DNA from: Acidobacteriaceae bacterium
GTDB lineage: Bacteria > Acidobacteriota > Terriglobia > Terriglobales > Acidobacteriaceae
Length of the DNA stretch: 64,000 nt
Reading direction: 5' to 3'
NCBI GenBank assembly: GCA_003132445.1
Contig: PKXU01000049.1
Location: 6,816 to 70,815, forward strand
A model generated the notes under the pieces. That model was given only the letters and a program-made list of their open reading frames with translations, searched no databases and was not told where the DNA came from. Below, in pieces: positions 25,735-35,021 of this stretch. Within the stretch, counting starts at the first letter, position 1. Every line of letters begins with the position of its first letter. The position numbers and the translations under genes were made by a program.

Positions 25735-27159
25735 ATGCCCGAAACCTCGAACTTGAATATTGCCGTAGTCGGCGGCGGACCCGGCGGATACGCCGCCGCG
25801 TTTCTGGCCGCCGATCTCGGCATGACGGTCACGCTGATCGATCCAGAATTGAACCCTGGCGGTGTTTGCCTTTATCGAGGCTGCATCCCGTCGAAGGCGC
25901 TGCTTCATGTGGCCAAGCTTTTGGAGGAATCGCATCAGGCGAAGGATTGGGGAATTGAATTCGCTACGCCCAAGATTGATCTCGCGCGCCTGCGTTCATG
26001 GAAAGAGGGCGTGATCAAAAAACTAACCGGCGGCCTCGGCGTTTTATCCAAGCAACGCAAAGTGCATTACCTGCAAGGGCGGGCCGCATTTGAAAATTCA
26101 ACGACGTTGCGCGTAACCAAATCCGACGGGTCGGAAGAAGCGCTCAGCTTCGATCGCATCGTGATCGCAACCGGTTCCCGGCCTGCGATCGTACCGACAT
26201 TGAAGCTGGATACGCCGCGCATGATGGATTCTACGGGCGCTCTCAATCTCGAAGATATTCCCGGCAGCCTGCTGGTAGTCGGCGGGGGATATATTGGCCT
26301 CGAACTCGGTTCCGTTTATGCCGCGCTGGGCACGCGCGTGACTGTGGTGGAGATGCTGCCTGGACTCTTGCCGGGCGCGGATCGCGATTTGGTGCTGCCG
26401 TTGCACAAGCGTTTGGAAAAGATGTTCGAAGGAATCCTGCTCAACACGACTGTCGCGTCGGTTAAGGACGAAGGTACCGGTATTCGCGCCACGTTTGAGG
26501 GTGCGAACGTCAAAGAGCGCGAGAAAGTTTTTGATCGTGTGCTGGTGTCGGTGGGCCGCAAACCGAACTCTGAAATCGCAGGTCTCGACAAAACACGTGT
26601 GCAAGTTGGCCCGCGCGGCTTCATTCAGGTGAACAAGCAACTGCAAACTGACGATCCGTCTATCTACGCCATCGGCGACGTCGTCGGTGAGCCCATGCTG
26701 GCCCACAAGGCATCGCATGAAGGCCGCACCGCCGTAGAAGCGATTGCCGGACACAAGGTTGCCTTCGAACCCAACGCGATTCCTGCGGTGGTGTTTACCG
26801 ATCCCGAGGTCGCATGGTGCGGACTGACGGAGACGCAGGCGCAGAAAGAAAATCGCGAGGTCAAGGTGGCCAAGTTTCCCTGGGCCGCCTCGGGTCGCGC
26901 AATCACTCTCGATCGCCCCGAGGGTATGACCAAGGTGTTGATCGATCCGCAAAGCGAACGTGTGCTCGGAGTGGGAATCGTAGGCGTCGGCGCGGGCGAG
27001 ATGATTGCGGAAGGGGTGCTCGCCATCGAAATGTCGGCACTCGCAAGCGACGTCGCATTGACCATACATCCGCATCCCACGCTTTCGGAAACAGTAATGG
27101 AATCCGCCGAAGTTTTCTTCGGCACCAGCACGCACATCTACCGTCCGAAGCGGAGTTAG
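25735..27159 (+). CDS. lpdA: Dihydrolipoyl dehydrogenase (E3)
   Basis: 474 residues. The FAD-binding motif is VVGGGPGGYAAAFLAADLG. The redox-active disulfide is in GGVCLYRGCIPSK (C45 and C50), the NAD-binding motif is VVGGGYIGLELGSVYAALG, and the C-terminal HPHPTLSE holds the catalytic pair H447 and E452. It reoxidises the dihydrolipoyl groups of AceF and passes electrons to NAD. Directly downstream of aceF, it completes the pyruvate dehydrogenase cluster and may also serve other 2-oxoacid dehydrogenases. Confidence 0.96.
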   Translation: MPETSNLNIAVVGGGPGGYAAAFLAADLGMTVTLIDPELNPGGVCLYRGCIPSKALLHVAKLLEESHQAKDWGIEFATPKIDLARLRSWKEGVIKKLTGGLGVLSKQRKVHYLQGRAAFENSTTLRVTKSDGSEEALSFDRIVIATGSRPAIVPTLKLDTPRMMDSTGALNLEDIPGSLLVVGGGYIGLELGSVYAALGTRVTVVEMLPGLLPGADRDLVLPLHKRLEKMFEGILLNTTVASVKDEGTGIRATFEGANVKEREKVFDRVLVSVGRKPNSEIAGLDKTRVQVGPRGFIQVNKQLQTDDPSIYAIGDVVGEPMLAHKASHEGRTAVEAIAGHKVAFEPNAIPAVVFTDPEVAWCGLTETQAQKENREVKVAKFPWAASGRAITLDRPEGMTKVLIDPQSERVLGVGIVGVGAGEMIAEGVLAIEMSALASDVALTIHPHPTLSETVMESAEVFFGTSTHIYRPKRS

Positions 27160-27197
27160 GGCTTTACGTCCTGCCGTCTCCAGCACATTTCGATACA

Positions 27198-29045
27198 ATG
27201 AGGGCTCTCATGCTTCGATTTCTACGCACGGCATGCGTGCGCCCGCACCGGGCCGGGCGGAAGAAGATCGTGTCCTCTTTCCCTAACTCCACATTCGTAT
27301 TGCTTGTGTGTTTTGTGGCTTGCCTGGTTTCTGGCGGGGAGACGGCGCTCGGCCAGATTTTGCCAACGTCGACTTCGACGAGTGCTGCGAGCGCCCCAGT
27401 CGATCCTCTTGGGCGTACGACGCCGTCCGGAGCGATGCTCGGTTTTCTGCAGGCGGCGCAGTCCGGCGACTATGGCATCGCCGCGCAATACCTGCAGATG
27501 AGCCCGGCGCGCCGACAGTCCGAAGGCGAGCAGATGGCCACCAAGTTGAAGGTGGTGTTGGACACCGCTTTCACGGGACGATTTAAGAACTTCACGCAAG
27601 CCGACGGAGTTCCTCAGGAAGGCGTCGCGCTGGGCCGGCAGAGGCTGGGCGTCATGTCGTCCGGCGATGCGGAGGCCAACCTGGACCTGGTCCGTGTCAC
27701 GGACCCAAACGCCGGCAAGATATGGCTGATTTCCTCCGACACGCTGGCAAAAATTCCCGAACTTTACGATCAAGTTCAGGCCCGCCAAGTGGAGAGTCGG
27801 CTCCCGAATTTTCTGGTCAAACACGAATTTGCCGACATGCCGTTGTGGCAATTCCTGGCTTTGCTGCTTGCCGTGCCTGTGGCAGGTGTGCTGGCCTGGC
27901 TGGGGTTAGCCCTGCTGGAAGTTCCGATCCGTTGGTGGGCGCGCCGTCGTGGAGACCTAGAAGTTGCGAACTGGCGTTCCGTTTCGGGTCCCGCATGGCT
28001 GCTGGCGGGAACGCTCATTCATCAACTCTTCGCCAGCTATCTTCACATTCCGCTGCTGCCGCGTCATTACTATTTTCAAGTCTCCTCGATTGCGCTCATC
28101 ATCGGCGCGACGTGGATTGTCTGGCGGGTCGTGCAATGGTCGCTGCATCGCGTGCGCATTCGCGCACTGGCGCGGGGGCACGCGGGCACGGGATCGCTGA
28201 TGCTACTGGGCGAGCGCATCGTGAAGGCCGTGATTTTTGTGGCGGGTGCTCTGGCCGTGCTCAGCAACCTGGGATTCAACATGAGCACGGCGCTCGCCGG
28301 GCTCGGCATTGGCGGCTTGGCAATCGGCTTCGGCGCGCAGAAAACCATCGAGAATCTTTTCGGCGGCGTTTCTGTTCTCGGCGATGAAGTTTTTCGCGTG
28401 GGTGACGTTTGCCGCTTCGGCGACCGTACAGGAGTTGTTGAAGACATCGGCTTGCGCTCCACCCGCATTCGCACGGACGAACGCACGCTGGTGGCGATAC
28501 CCAACGGTACCGTAGCCACCATCAATCTCGAGAATCTTAGCCGGCGAGACAAGATTCTTTTCAAGACCACGCTCGGATTGCGCCCTGAAACCAAAGCCGA
28601 CCACGTGCGTTTTGTGCTGGCGGAAATCCGGCGGCTTCTTTACAGCCACCCCAAAGTGGAAACCAAGACTGTGCGGGTACGGCTTACCGATATTGCCGGA
28701 ACTTCTCTCAGCGTGGAGGTATTCACGTACATCCTGACTCGGGATTTCAACGAATTCTCTGCCGTTCGTGAAGATCTCTTGCTGCGCATGATGGATGTGA
28801 TGGAAGACTCTGGAGGGGATCTGGCGCTTCCCGCTCAGACGCTTTATCTGAGCCGCGACAGTGGGGTGGAAAAAGAGAAAGCCGAAAAAGCGATCCAGAA
28901 AATTGCGGAATTGCGCGACGGAAAGAAGTTGCCCTTCCCCGACTTTCACGACGAAGATATTTCTTCGTTCAAAGGATCGATCGAATATCCGCAACCGGAG
29001 TCAGCGGTACGCAAGCCGACGGATGGGTCTGACAAAGCCAGCTAG
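27198..29045 (+). CDS. MscS-family mechanosensitive channel with an extended N-terminus
   Basis: 615 residues from ATG 27198 (ATG 27210 also possible); the same frame is open far upstream but overlaps lpd. A signal peptide-like segment (FVLLVCFVACLVSGG) is followed by a periplasmic domain of about 150 residues, then four hydrophobic helices. The pore helix and beta domain show ALAGLGIGGLAIGFGAQKTI, ENLFGGVSVLGDEVFRVGD and VEDIGLRSTRIRTDERTLV, with IPNGTVATINLENLSRRDK after, which is diagnostic of MscS. It gates an ion/solute pore under membrane tension during osmotic downshock. The large N-terminal part makes it a mid-sized, MscK/YnaI-like member. It begins 38 bp after lpd but is functionally separate. 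Confidence 0.93.
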   Translation: MRALMLRFLRTACVRPHRAGRKKIVSSFPNSTFVLLVCFVACLVSGGETALGQILPTSTSTSAASAPVDPLGRTTPSGAMLGFLQAAQSGDYGIAAQYLQMSPARRQSEGEQMATKLKVVLDTAFTGRFKNFTQADGVPQEGVALGRQRLGVMSSGDAEANLDLVRVTDPNAGKIWLISSDTLAKIPELYDQVQARQVESRLPNFLVKHEFADMPLWQFLALLLAVPVAGVLAWLGLALLEVPIRWWARRRGDLEVANWRSVSGPAWLLAGTLIHQLFASYLHIPLLPRHYYFQVSSIALIIGATWIVWRVVQWSLHRVRIRALARGHAGTGSLMLLGERIVKAVIFVAGALAVLSNLGFNMSTALAGLGIGGLAIGFGAQKTIENLFGGVSVLGDEVFRVGDVCRFGDRTGVVEDIGLRSTRIRTDERTLVAIPNGTVATINLENLSRRDKILFKTTLGLRPETKADHVRFVLAEIRRLLYSHPKVETKTVRVRLTDIAGTSLSVEVFTYILTRDFNEFSAVREDLLLRMMDVMEDSGGDLALPAQTLYLSRDSGVEKEKAEKAIQKIAELRDGKKLPFPDFHDEDISSFKGSIEYPQPESAVRKPTDGSDKAS

Positions 29046-29244
29046 CTCGGAGAAAGCAAGCGGTAAAAGGGAAAACCGCGGAAATCGAAGCGGCGTAAGC
29101 AAGCCCATAACTTGCAAGTGGCTGACCCGCCTGAAAGCATCATGACTCGAACATCGGCCGCAGTATCATAGCGTCGAGGAATAGCGAGCCGTGACCGCCC
29201 GTCAACATGCGGTTCATACGAACCTCGGCCCATCCGCAGCCCGG

Positions 29245-29534
29245 ATGTTTGCCGCCAACGATCGCATGAACCAGATTCTTATCGAACATCTGGACCCTGG
29301 CGCCTGGCGTGCCAAACCGCCGGGCAAGAAATGCTGTGCTATATGCTCTCTCACGAGGCCCACCATCGCGGGCAGGTTTGTATGCTTGCGCATCAACTCG
29401 GATTCCCCTTGCCAAGCAAAGTGACGTCCGACATGTGGAACTGGGAAAAATTATGGAAAGAAGGCGGATCGGCTTGCCCGGCTACGACTCTTAAAGGAGT
29501 AGCAAATAGAACAGCTACTCTGAATCCGTATTGA
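29245..29534 (+). pseudogene. DinB-family protein remnant with internal deletion
   Basis: In one frame ATG 29245 gives MFAANDRMNQILIEHLDPGA then WRAKPPGKK, the usual start of a short DinB-like protein. In another frame, 29331 onward gives the family's C-terminus: YMLSHEAHHRGQVCMLAHQL, then GFPLPSK and MWNWEKLW, including the conserved HxxxHRGQ metal-site region. Roughly the middle 70-80 residues of the family are missing and the two parts are out of frame, meeting near 29325-29335. DinB-like proteins are four-helix, metal-binding proteins, often thiol S-transferases. Neither half should function. Confidence 0.75.
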
Positions 29535-29544
29535 CCGCTGCGTT

Positions 29545-30168
29545 TTAGAGACTAATTGAGTTCGGCTGCCGTGCGAGCCAGCGGCGGCTAAGCCAACGCA
29601 AGAATAAATGGGTAGGATAATAAATCAGCAGCGGCACCATAATCAGGTAGACAAGTAGATAAGCCCATCCCGGAAGCGTGTGTTGTTCGTGAAAAAACAA
29701 TCCCCGCGCCCAGTTCACGTCCTGCTCAGCTCGCCAGAAATAATTGATGGGAACGACGATCCAAGCCATTAGCGTCTGGAACTTCCATCCCCGGCGGTCA
29801 TAGCCCAGACGCCAGATCGCCCACAAAAGCAGCGGCGGCGTGACTACGTGAAACAAACTCAGCAGGCGAATGATGAGCGGCAGGTGCGGATCGAACATGT
29901 ATTCCGTTCCGCCGATGAGATGGTGGCCGGTCAATAGAGCGCCGGCAAGATCGATGGTGTAGATCGTCTGAAACAAAAGCAATCCTGAAGCCGCCCACGA
30001 AAAAATGAGCGGGCTCTCCAACCACAAGCCGATTCCAATCAGCACATTCCCGAGATCGCAAAAGAAAAGGAAATTTTGCAGCCCAAATTGCCGCCAGTAG
30101 AGCGGCGCCCACACAATCAGCCAGATGGTCCACCCGACCTTGAGCCACAACGGAAGACGCGAGTGCAT
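29545..30168 (-). CDS. Conserved polytopic membrane protein of unknown function
   Basis: 207 residues with about six hydrophobic helices, among them VGWTIWLIVWAPLYW, FFCDLGNVLIGIGLWLE, AASGLLLFQTIYTIDLAGAL and YLLVYLIMVPLLIYYPTHLF. Conserved-looking polar features within or near the membrane are DLGN, HHLIGGTEYMFD, HVVTP and FWRAEQDVNWARG, and a cluster of basic residues sits near the C-terminus. I do not recognise a characterised family. It stands alone between the DinB remnant and the receiver-TonB gene, transcribed divergently from the latter. Confidence 0.72.
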   Translation of the reverse strand: MHSRLPLWLKVGWTIWLIVWAPLYWRQFGLQNFLFFCDLGNVLIGIGLWLESPLIFSWAASGLLLFQTIYTIDLAGALLTGHHLIGGTEYMFDPHLPLIIRLLSLFHVVTPPLLLWAIWRLGYDRRGWKFQTLMAWIVVPINYFWRAEQDVNWARGLFFHEQHTLPGWAYLLVYLIMVPLLIYYPTHLFLRWLSRRWLARQPNSISL

Positions 30169-30337
30169 GGCCCGCTATTGTATGCCGAGCAGTAGACATC
30201 GTTGGATTTACTCGGAGGAAGTGTGAACGGCGCTTTCAAAGACTTTATGCTCCGTCGCATATCCGACAGAATTCTTGAAAAGCGAATTACCTGCGTAACT
30301 TGCTGGAGATAACACCTGTACTTACGATGGTTTGGGT

Positions 30338-32119
30338 ATGGGTTATCAAGCTCTCCTCTTCTGTCCCGACGAAAAAACCGCTCGCACGGTGACGCAGGTG
30401 TTAAGCGAGTTGGAGTTCAACGTCGACTCCTGCACCGAACCATTCGCTGCAGTCAAGAAGTTGATGGGCCAACACTTCGACGCTGTCGTGGTCGACTGCG
30501 ATAACGAGCAGAATGCCACATTGTTATTCAAGAGTGCGCGCAATTCGACGTCCAACCAGGCGTCCCTTGCCGTAGCCGTAGTGGAAGGTCAGGCCGGGGT
30601 GGCAAAGGCGTTCCGCATCGGCGCCAATCTCGTCCTGACCAAACCCATCAATATTGAACAGGCCAAGGGAACCTTGCGCGTGGCTCGTGGATTGCTGCGT
30701 AAGAGCGAGCCGCCCAAACCTATGGCTCCGCAAGCGCCGTCACCCTCTGCAGTTGCAGTCACCACGAACCCGGCGCCGCCGCCTGCCAGGCAGGCTCCAG
30801 CAGCGCAAGTTGCAACCGCACCCGTGGTATTTACCCCGGCCAAGCCTGAGACAAGATCAGCGTTGCCAGTGCCCGCCGCGACTTCCAAAGCCGCACAGGC
30901 CCCCCTGTCGGATGACGATTTGCTCGAAATCAGCACCGGGAACTCGGCGACCGCGTCCTCTACATTTACGCCGCCGTCCAATAAGTTCATTACGCCCGCG
31001 CCGCAGGCCGACAAGTCTCTTGCAACAGCTGTTCCGGTTGCGAAGCCGAACATTGGCTCGGGATTGCCGCCAGCCAATAGAGGTGCCGCCGCTAGCGCAC
31101 CTGCTCCAGCCCGCGAGCGTCAGGATAGTCGCGCCACCGAGGTATTGCCGAAACCTCCCGGCGCCACGGATGCCTCATCGAAACCAGTGGCGACAGTTCC
31201 AGCAGAGACCTCGAGTTTGTCAGTTTCCGCGCCCTTCGCCGCGCCCTCATTCAGCTTTGGCGGGGCCAATACCTCGTCGGAATCCACTGGCGGTAGCAAA
31301 AAGATTTTTCTGGGAATCGTTGCGGCCGCAATTATTGCCGTCGCCGCCTATGCAGGTTGGGCTCACTTCCAGGCACCCTCCAGTAGTCCCAACCTAACTG
31401 AGACGGCGTCCAATCCTGTCTCGGCTCCCGCTCCTGTCGCGATTCCACAGACTACGAAACCGAGTAAACCATCGCCCGCGCCCACGTCAGCAAAGCCATC
31501 AGCAACTTTACCGAGTTCGCAGACTACGTCTTCTAACCTAAAAGGGCATGCTGCGGAGAACGGCAATCCGGCTCAGGACGAGCTTTCTTCCTCAGCTTCT
31601 ACGAAAACATCGAAGACAGGATCCTCTGCCAGTAAGGAAACTGCCGATGCGACGGATGATTCCGACACGCCGCTCGTAGTCAAAGGGGGCAAGACGCCGG
31701 GCCGTCATGCGAAGGTTGGAGTAGCGGATGTCGCGGCTCCGAACATTATTGGAATTGCGACTGCAGGCGCTAGCGCGCCTCCGCCCGACCTTGGCAGTGG
31801 CCCAACGGTCGCGCCGAAACCTGTTCTGCAAACCATGACTGTTTCGCAGGGCGTCTCGCGAGGGTTGCTCTTCAAGAAAGTGCAGCCGGTGTATCCCAAG
31901 AATGCGCTATACATGCGGGTCGAGGGTACGGTGGAGTTGGCTGCGACCATCTCAAAAACCGGCGACATCACTCATGTGAAAGTGGTGAGTGGGGATTCGG
32001 AGCTTGCCAAAGCCGCCGTGACTGCGGTTAAGCAATGGAAGTACAAACCGTACCTTCTCAATGGCGAGCCGCTTGAGATTCAAACCCAAATCACGATTAA
32101 CTTCAAGTTACCCAATTAG
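30338..32119 (+). CDS. Receiver-like domain fused to a TonB C-terminal domain
   Basis: 593 residues from ATG 30338 (a TTG two codons upstream is possible). Residues 1-120 form a CheY-like receiver: acidic pair D11/E12 after the first strand, candidate phospho-acceptor D53 in DAVVVDCDN, and the conserved lysine in LVLTKPIN. About 200 residues rich in Pro/Ala/Ser follow, then one membrane helix (IFLGIVAAAIIAVAAYAGW, about 322-343). A second low-complexity periplasmic stretch leads to a TonB C-terminal domain (VQPVYPKNALYMRVEGTVEL, VVSGDSELAKAAVTAVKQW, PYLLNGEPLEIQT). The cytoplasmic N-terminus could therefore pass a phosphorylation signal to a TonB-type outer-membrane coupling domain (inference). 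No ExbB or ExbD is nearby. It is convergent with the pseudokinase gene. Confidence 0.85.
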   Translation: MGYQALLFCPDEKTARTVTQVLSELEFNVDSCTEPFAAVKKLMGQHFDAVVVDCDNEQNATLLFKSARNSTSNQASLAVAVVEGQAGVAKAFRIGANLVLTKPINIEQAKGTLRVARGLLRKSEPPKPMAPQAPSPSAVAVTTNPAPPPARQAPAAQVATAPVVFTPAKPETRSALPVPAATSKAAQAPLSDDDLLEISTGNSATASSTFTPPSNKFITPAPQADKSLATAVPVAKPNIGSGLPPANRGAAASAPAPARERQDSRATEVLPKPPGATDASSKPVATVPAETSSLSVSAPFAAPSFSFGGANTSSESTGGSKKIFLGIVAAAIIAVAAYAGWAHFQAPSSSPNLTETASNPVSAPAPVAIPQTTKPSKPSPAPTSAKPSATLPSSQTTSSNLKGHAAENGNPAQDELSSSASTKTSKTGSSASKETADATDDSDTPLVVKGGKTPGRHAKVGVADVAAPNIIGIATAGASAPPPDLGSGPTVAPKPVLQTMTVSQGVSRGLLFKKVQPVYPKNALYMRVEGTVELAATISKTGDITHVKVVSGDSELAKAAVTAVKQWKYKPYLLNGEPLEIQTQITINFKLPN

Positions 32120-32516
32120 CGAGTCTCTGAGCTCCGAGCTCTGAGTCTCGAGCTTTGAGCGCTGGGCGCTGAGCCATTCTCCCATAGGCCTTGTTGCCGC
32201 ATTTCGCTGGCGTCACGGCTATCCCATTCTCGTGCCGCGTGCACTTTCGCACTTTCACTGCGTGCAAAAGCTCTATAAATGTTTGACTGCATCTCGTGAC
32301 TTCCCACAGGCAACGATCTCTTCGTCGCCGGGGAAATGGTTCCGGATCAGAATGATAGGCAAAGAGAAAAAAGTGAAAAGATGAGAGCGTTATGCGCAGG
32401 CTGAAGGGTATTGGAGGTGAGATCGCATGCAACGAATGAAAGCTCCGGTACTCAGCGAGCGATCCTAACGACGCGTCAAGTCGCTTAGAGTCGATTCGGA
32501 GCTGAGCCGAACGATC
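32120..32516. other. 397-bp spacer between convergent genes, with GAGCTCTGAG-type degenerate repeats
   Basis: From 32121 to about 32175 the sequence is a degenerate run of CTGAGCTC/GAGCTTTGAGC-like units. The same style recurs inside the expanded RNase P RNA hairpin (49651-49700). The rest holds no convincing gene, promoter or T-tailed terminator. Confidence 0.5.
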
Positions 32517-35021
32517 TCATTGCCGCTGCATCACTTCGTCGATGACTACCTTGCCGCCTTTTTCTGAAGTGATGATCTTATGCAGGGGCGCATATCCAGT
32601 CAGTGTAATGTCGACCACATAATTGCCGGGATCGAGCAATACATCGGCGGGCGAACTCTTTTCCACCAGGCGCTGATTGATAGCGATCTGCGCGCCCTTT
32701 GGCTGAGTCCGTATACTTAGAATTCCCTGTCCTGCCTGTCCTTTTCCGCCGAACAGCTTCGACATCTTTCCTACGGTCTTAAGGTCATCTGTGTTGCCGA
32801 GCGGCCGCAGCGCGGGCGAGAAACTGAAAGCTTGGCCGAGGGCGAACTGCGCGTTCATGGTTTCATCAACGTATCCTGACATGCGAACCAGCACCACGTG
32901 CTGGCCTTTTTCGACGCTGATTTGTCCCGGCGTTTTGATGCCCATGTCGCGGCCATCGACGTAAATTTTGGCTCCCTCGGGATCGCTCTTCACGATAAGA
33001 GTGGCCATTAACTTCGCCAGATGGACTGTCGTTGTTGCGCGGTTTCCCGGTGTCACGCTGAGCGTGCGTGAGTCACTGGCATACCCGGCCTTGCTGACGG
33101 TGATGGAATGCTGACCGGGCTGTAGGTTGGTCAAAGACAACGGCGTAACCCAAGTCGGGTCGCCCCGTCCATCGACTTGAACCAGTGCACCCTGAGGCGT
33201 TGAGTCAACCGCCAATTGGCCTGGAATGATGATTGCTGCGACCTTCTTGCGCACATTTCGCGTTCTAGGAGACGCAGCCGGCTCAGCGACCGGGTTCGCG
33301 GGTTCGGCAGTTGCGGCTGACTGATCTGGCGACGGCTCAGCCTGTGCAGGAGGAGCGGCTACAGGCGCGGGCGCAGTCACCGGCGGAGCCTGACTGGGTT
33401 CAGAGGCGGTTTGAGTTACGGCAGAGCTACGGCCGCTGCCTGAATCGTCATCGCTGTTCAGCGAGTGGATATAAATAGCGACTCCAATTCCGATGACTAA
33501 AATTAGCGCTGCGGCCCCGGCTAGCGAATAGAGCATCAGCTTTGGCGGGACGTTCCTGATCTCCTTGATGGCCTTTTGAGCTACTTCGCGGGGCTGTACC
33601 TTGGGCTTTTCGTCGATCTTACGGTTCCCCTTCAATTCCGTTGGGCGTGTGTACGGTACTGGTTCGAAAGAGGCCTGCGCAGGAGGTGGAGGCGGAGCGG
33701 GCGCTACGTACTCCTTCAGCGGCGGCAGCTCGGTCATTTCGGAGAAGCTCACTCCAGTGCTGGCAGTCGGTCTCCCTTCGGCCATCAGCGGATCAACTGC
33801 GATTCTCGGGGCAGAATTGTTCGGCTCGAAAGTTTCGACCTGCGGCTCATCGCTAACGGCCGCTGACATCTGCGCCGATTCTGTTTGCGAAGAGCCAATG
33901 GCTGGCTTAGCGTACGAAACCGACGGCACAGCTTGCGGCACTTCCGACGAAGAAGCGATGCCGTTTGCGGTTCCCGCGGCCGCAGCGGCAGCTTTTGCAG
34001 CGGCAGGCCTCGCGGCCGGTTTCGCCGCAACCGCTGGACGCGTCGGCGCACTCGCAGCCTGAGCAGGCGCGGCTTTCTTTTCGACTGGAGCGGCCGAAGC
34101 TGGAGTGGCCGCAGCAGGCGTCACAAACTTTGCCTGGGCCGCAACATTGGGCTTGACCGGACTCGCAACAGCCTTTGGAGCCTCTATCTTCTTGGAAGCC
34201 GCCGGCCTCGCTTCTTTGCACTTTTCCAGATCGTTCAGCAGTTGCTTGCCGTCCTGGTAGCGCTGAGCCGGATCTTTTGCCAGCGCCTTCATAATCAGGT
34301 TGCTCAAAAGAGGATGCACTTTGGCATTCGTCTGCACCGGTGCGGGAGGCGTGCTCTCCAAAATGCTCTGCCGCACGGATGCGGCGTCTGCGCCATCAAA
34401 TGCTTTCCGTTCCGTCACCATTTCGTAAAAGATGGCGCCTAAGCTGAATAAATTGGATCGAGGATCCGTAGCCAGTTGCTGAATCTGTTCCGGGGCCATG
34501 TAATACAAGATCGAAGGAATTCCTTCGGGGACGTACTGCACAAAATTGCCTACGTTGGAAACGCCGAAGCCGAGAATCTTAACCGTGCCATCCCACCCAC
34601 ACATGATCTTGGAAGGTTCCAAACTGTAATGGACAATGTTGTGTGATTTGGCATGTTCGAAGCCGCCGCACAGTTGGCGCCCAATGTCGAGAAGATCCCA
34701 AATGGAAAATCCTTCTTTGCGCGCCAGCATGGTCGCGATGCTGTTGCCCTGAACGTAATCCATGGCGGCGCAGAACTGGCCTTCAATCTCACCCGCTCCG
34801 AATACATTGGTGATGTTGGGACTGCTTAAGACCTTGGTGCTTTCCGCCTCGGCCAGCAGAGCCTTTTCGAGCGCGGGCGCGTGCTCTCCAAATGCGCTCA
34901 ACTGGATCGCCTTCAAGGCGATCGTCTGCCCGCTTTCCGGATCGTTTGCTTTGTAGACTGCGCTGGTTGGCGATTTCGCCAGTTCACTTTGAATTTCGAA
35001 ATGGCCGATTTTCGTAGGCAT
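32517..35021 (-). CDS. Membrane-anchored Ser/Thr pseudokinase with three PEGA domains
   Basis: 834 residues. The N-terminal 270 residues have a Hanks-type kinase fold: ALKAIQL keeps the ATP-site lysine K37, and YMAPEQI and FSLGAIFYEMVT are intact. Key catalytic residues are lost: HRDLKP is replaced by HYSLEP (Asp to Ser at 133), DFG by GFG (Asp to Gly at 151), and the glycine loop by AKSPTS. I read it as a pseudokinase. A long Ala/Pro linker, a membrane helix (MLYSLAGAAALILVIGIGVA, about 490-515) and three extracytoplasmic PEGA domains follow (STPQGALVQVDG, SDPEGAKIYVDG, TQPKGAQIAINQ). It could sense or scaffold at the envelope. It is convergent with the receiver-TonB gene. Confidence 0.9.
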   Translation of the reverse strand: MPTKIGHFEIQSELAKSPTSAVYKANDPESGQTIALKAIQLSAFGEHAPALEKALLAEAESTKVLSSPNITNVFGAGEIEGQFCAAMDYVQGNSIATMLARKEGFSIWDLLDIGRQLCGGFEHAKSHNIVHYSLEPSKIMCGWDGTVKILGFGVSNVGNFVQYVPEGIPSILYYMAPEQIQQLATDPRSNLFSLGAIFYEMVTERKAFDGADAASVRQSILESTPPAPVQTNAKVHPLLSNLIMKALAKDPAQRYQDGKQLLNDLEKCKEARPAASKKIEAPKAVASPVKPNVAAQAKFVTPAAATPASAAPVEKKAAPAQAASAPTRPAVAAKPAARPAAAKAAAAAAGTANGIASSSEVPQAVPSVSYAKPAIGSSQTESAQMSAAVSDEPQVETFEPNNSAPRIAVDPLMAEGRPTASTGVSFSEMTELPPLKEYVAPAPPPPPAQASFEPVPYTRPTELKGNRKIDEKPKVQPREVAQKAIKEIRNVPPKLMLYSLAGAAALILVIGIGVAIYIHSLNSDDDSGSGRSSAVTQTASEPSQAPPVTAPAPVAAPPAQAEPSPDQSAATAEPANPVAEPAASPRTRNVRKKVAAIIIPGQLAVDSTPQGALVQVDGRGDPTWVTPLSLTNLQPGQHSITVSKAGYASDSRTLSVTPGNRATTTVHLAKLMATLIVKSDPEGAKIYVDGRDMGIKTPGQISVEKGQHVVLVRMSGYVDETMNAQFALGQAFSFSPALRPLGNTDDLKTVGKMSKLFGGKGQAGQGILSIRTQPKGAQIAINQRLVEKSSPADVLLDPGNYVVDITLTGYAPLHKIITSEKGGKVVIDEVMQRQ

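Noticed and set aside
26098-27198. 366-codon minus-strand frame opposite lpd
   Set aside because: His/Arg-rich shadow translation; lpd motifs on the plus strand are complete.
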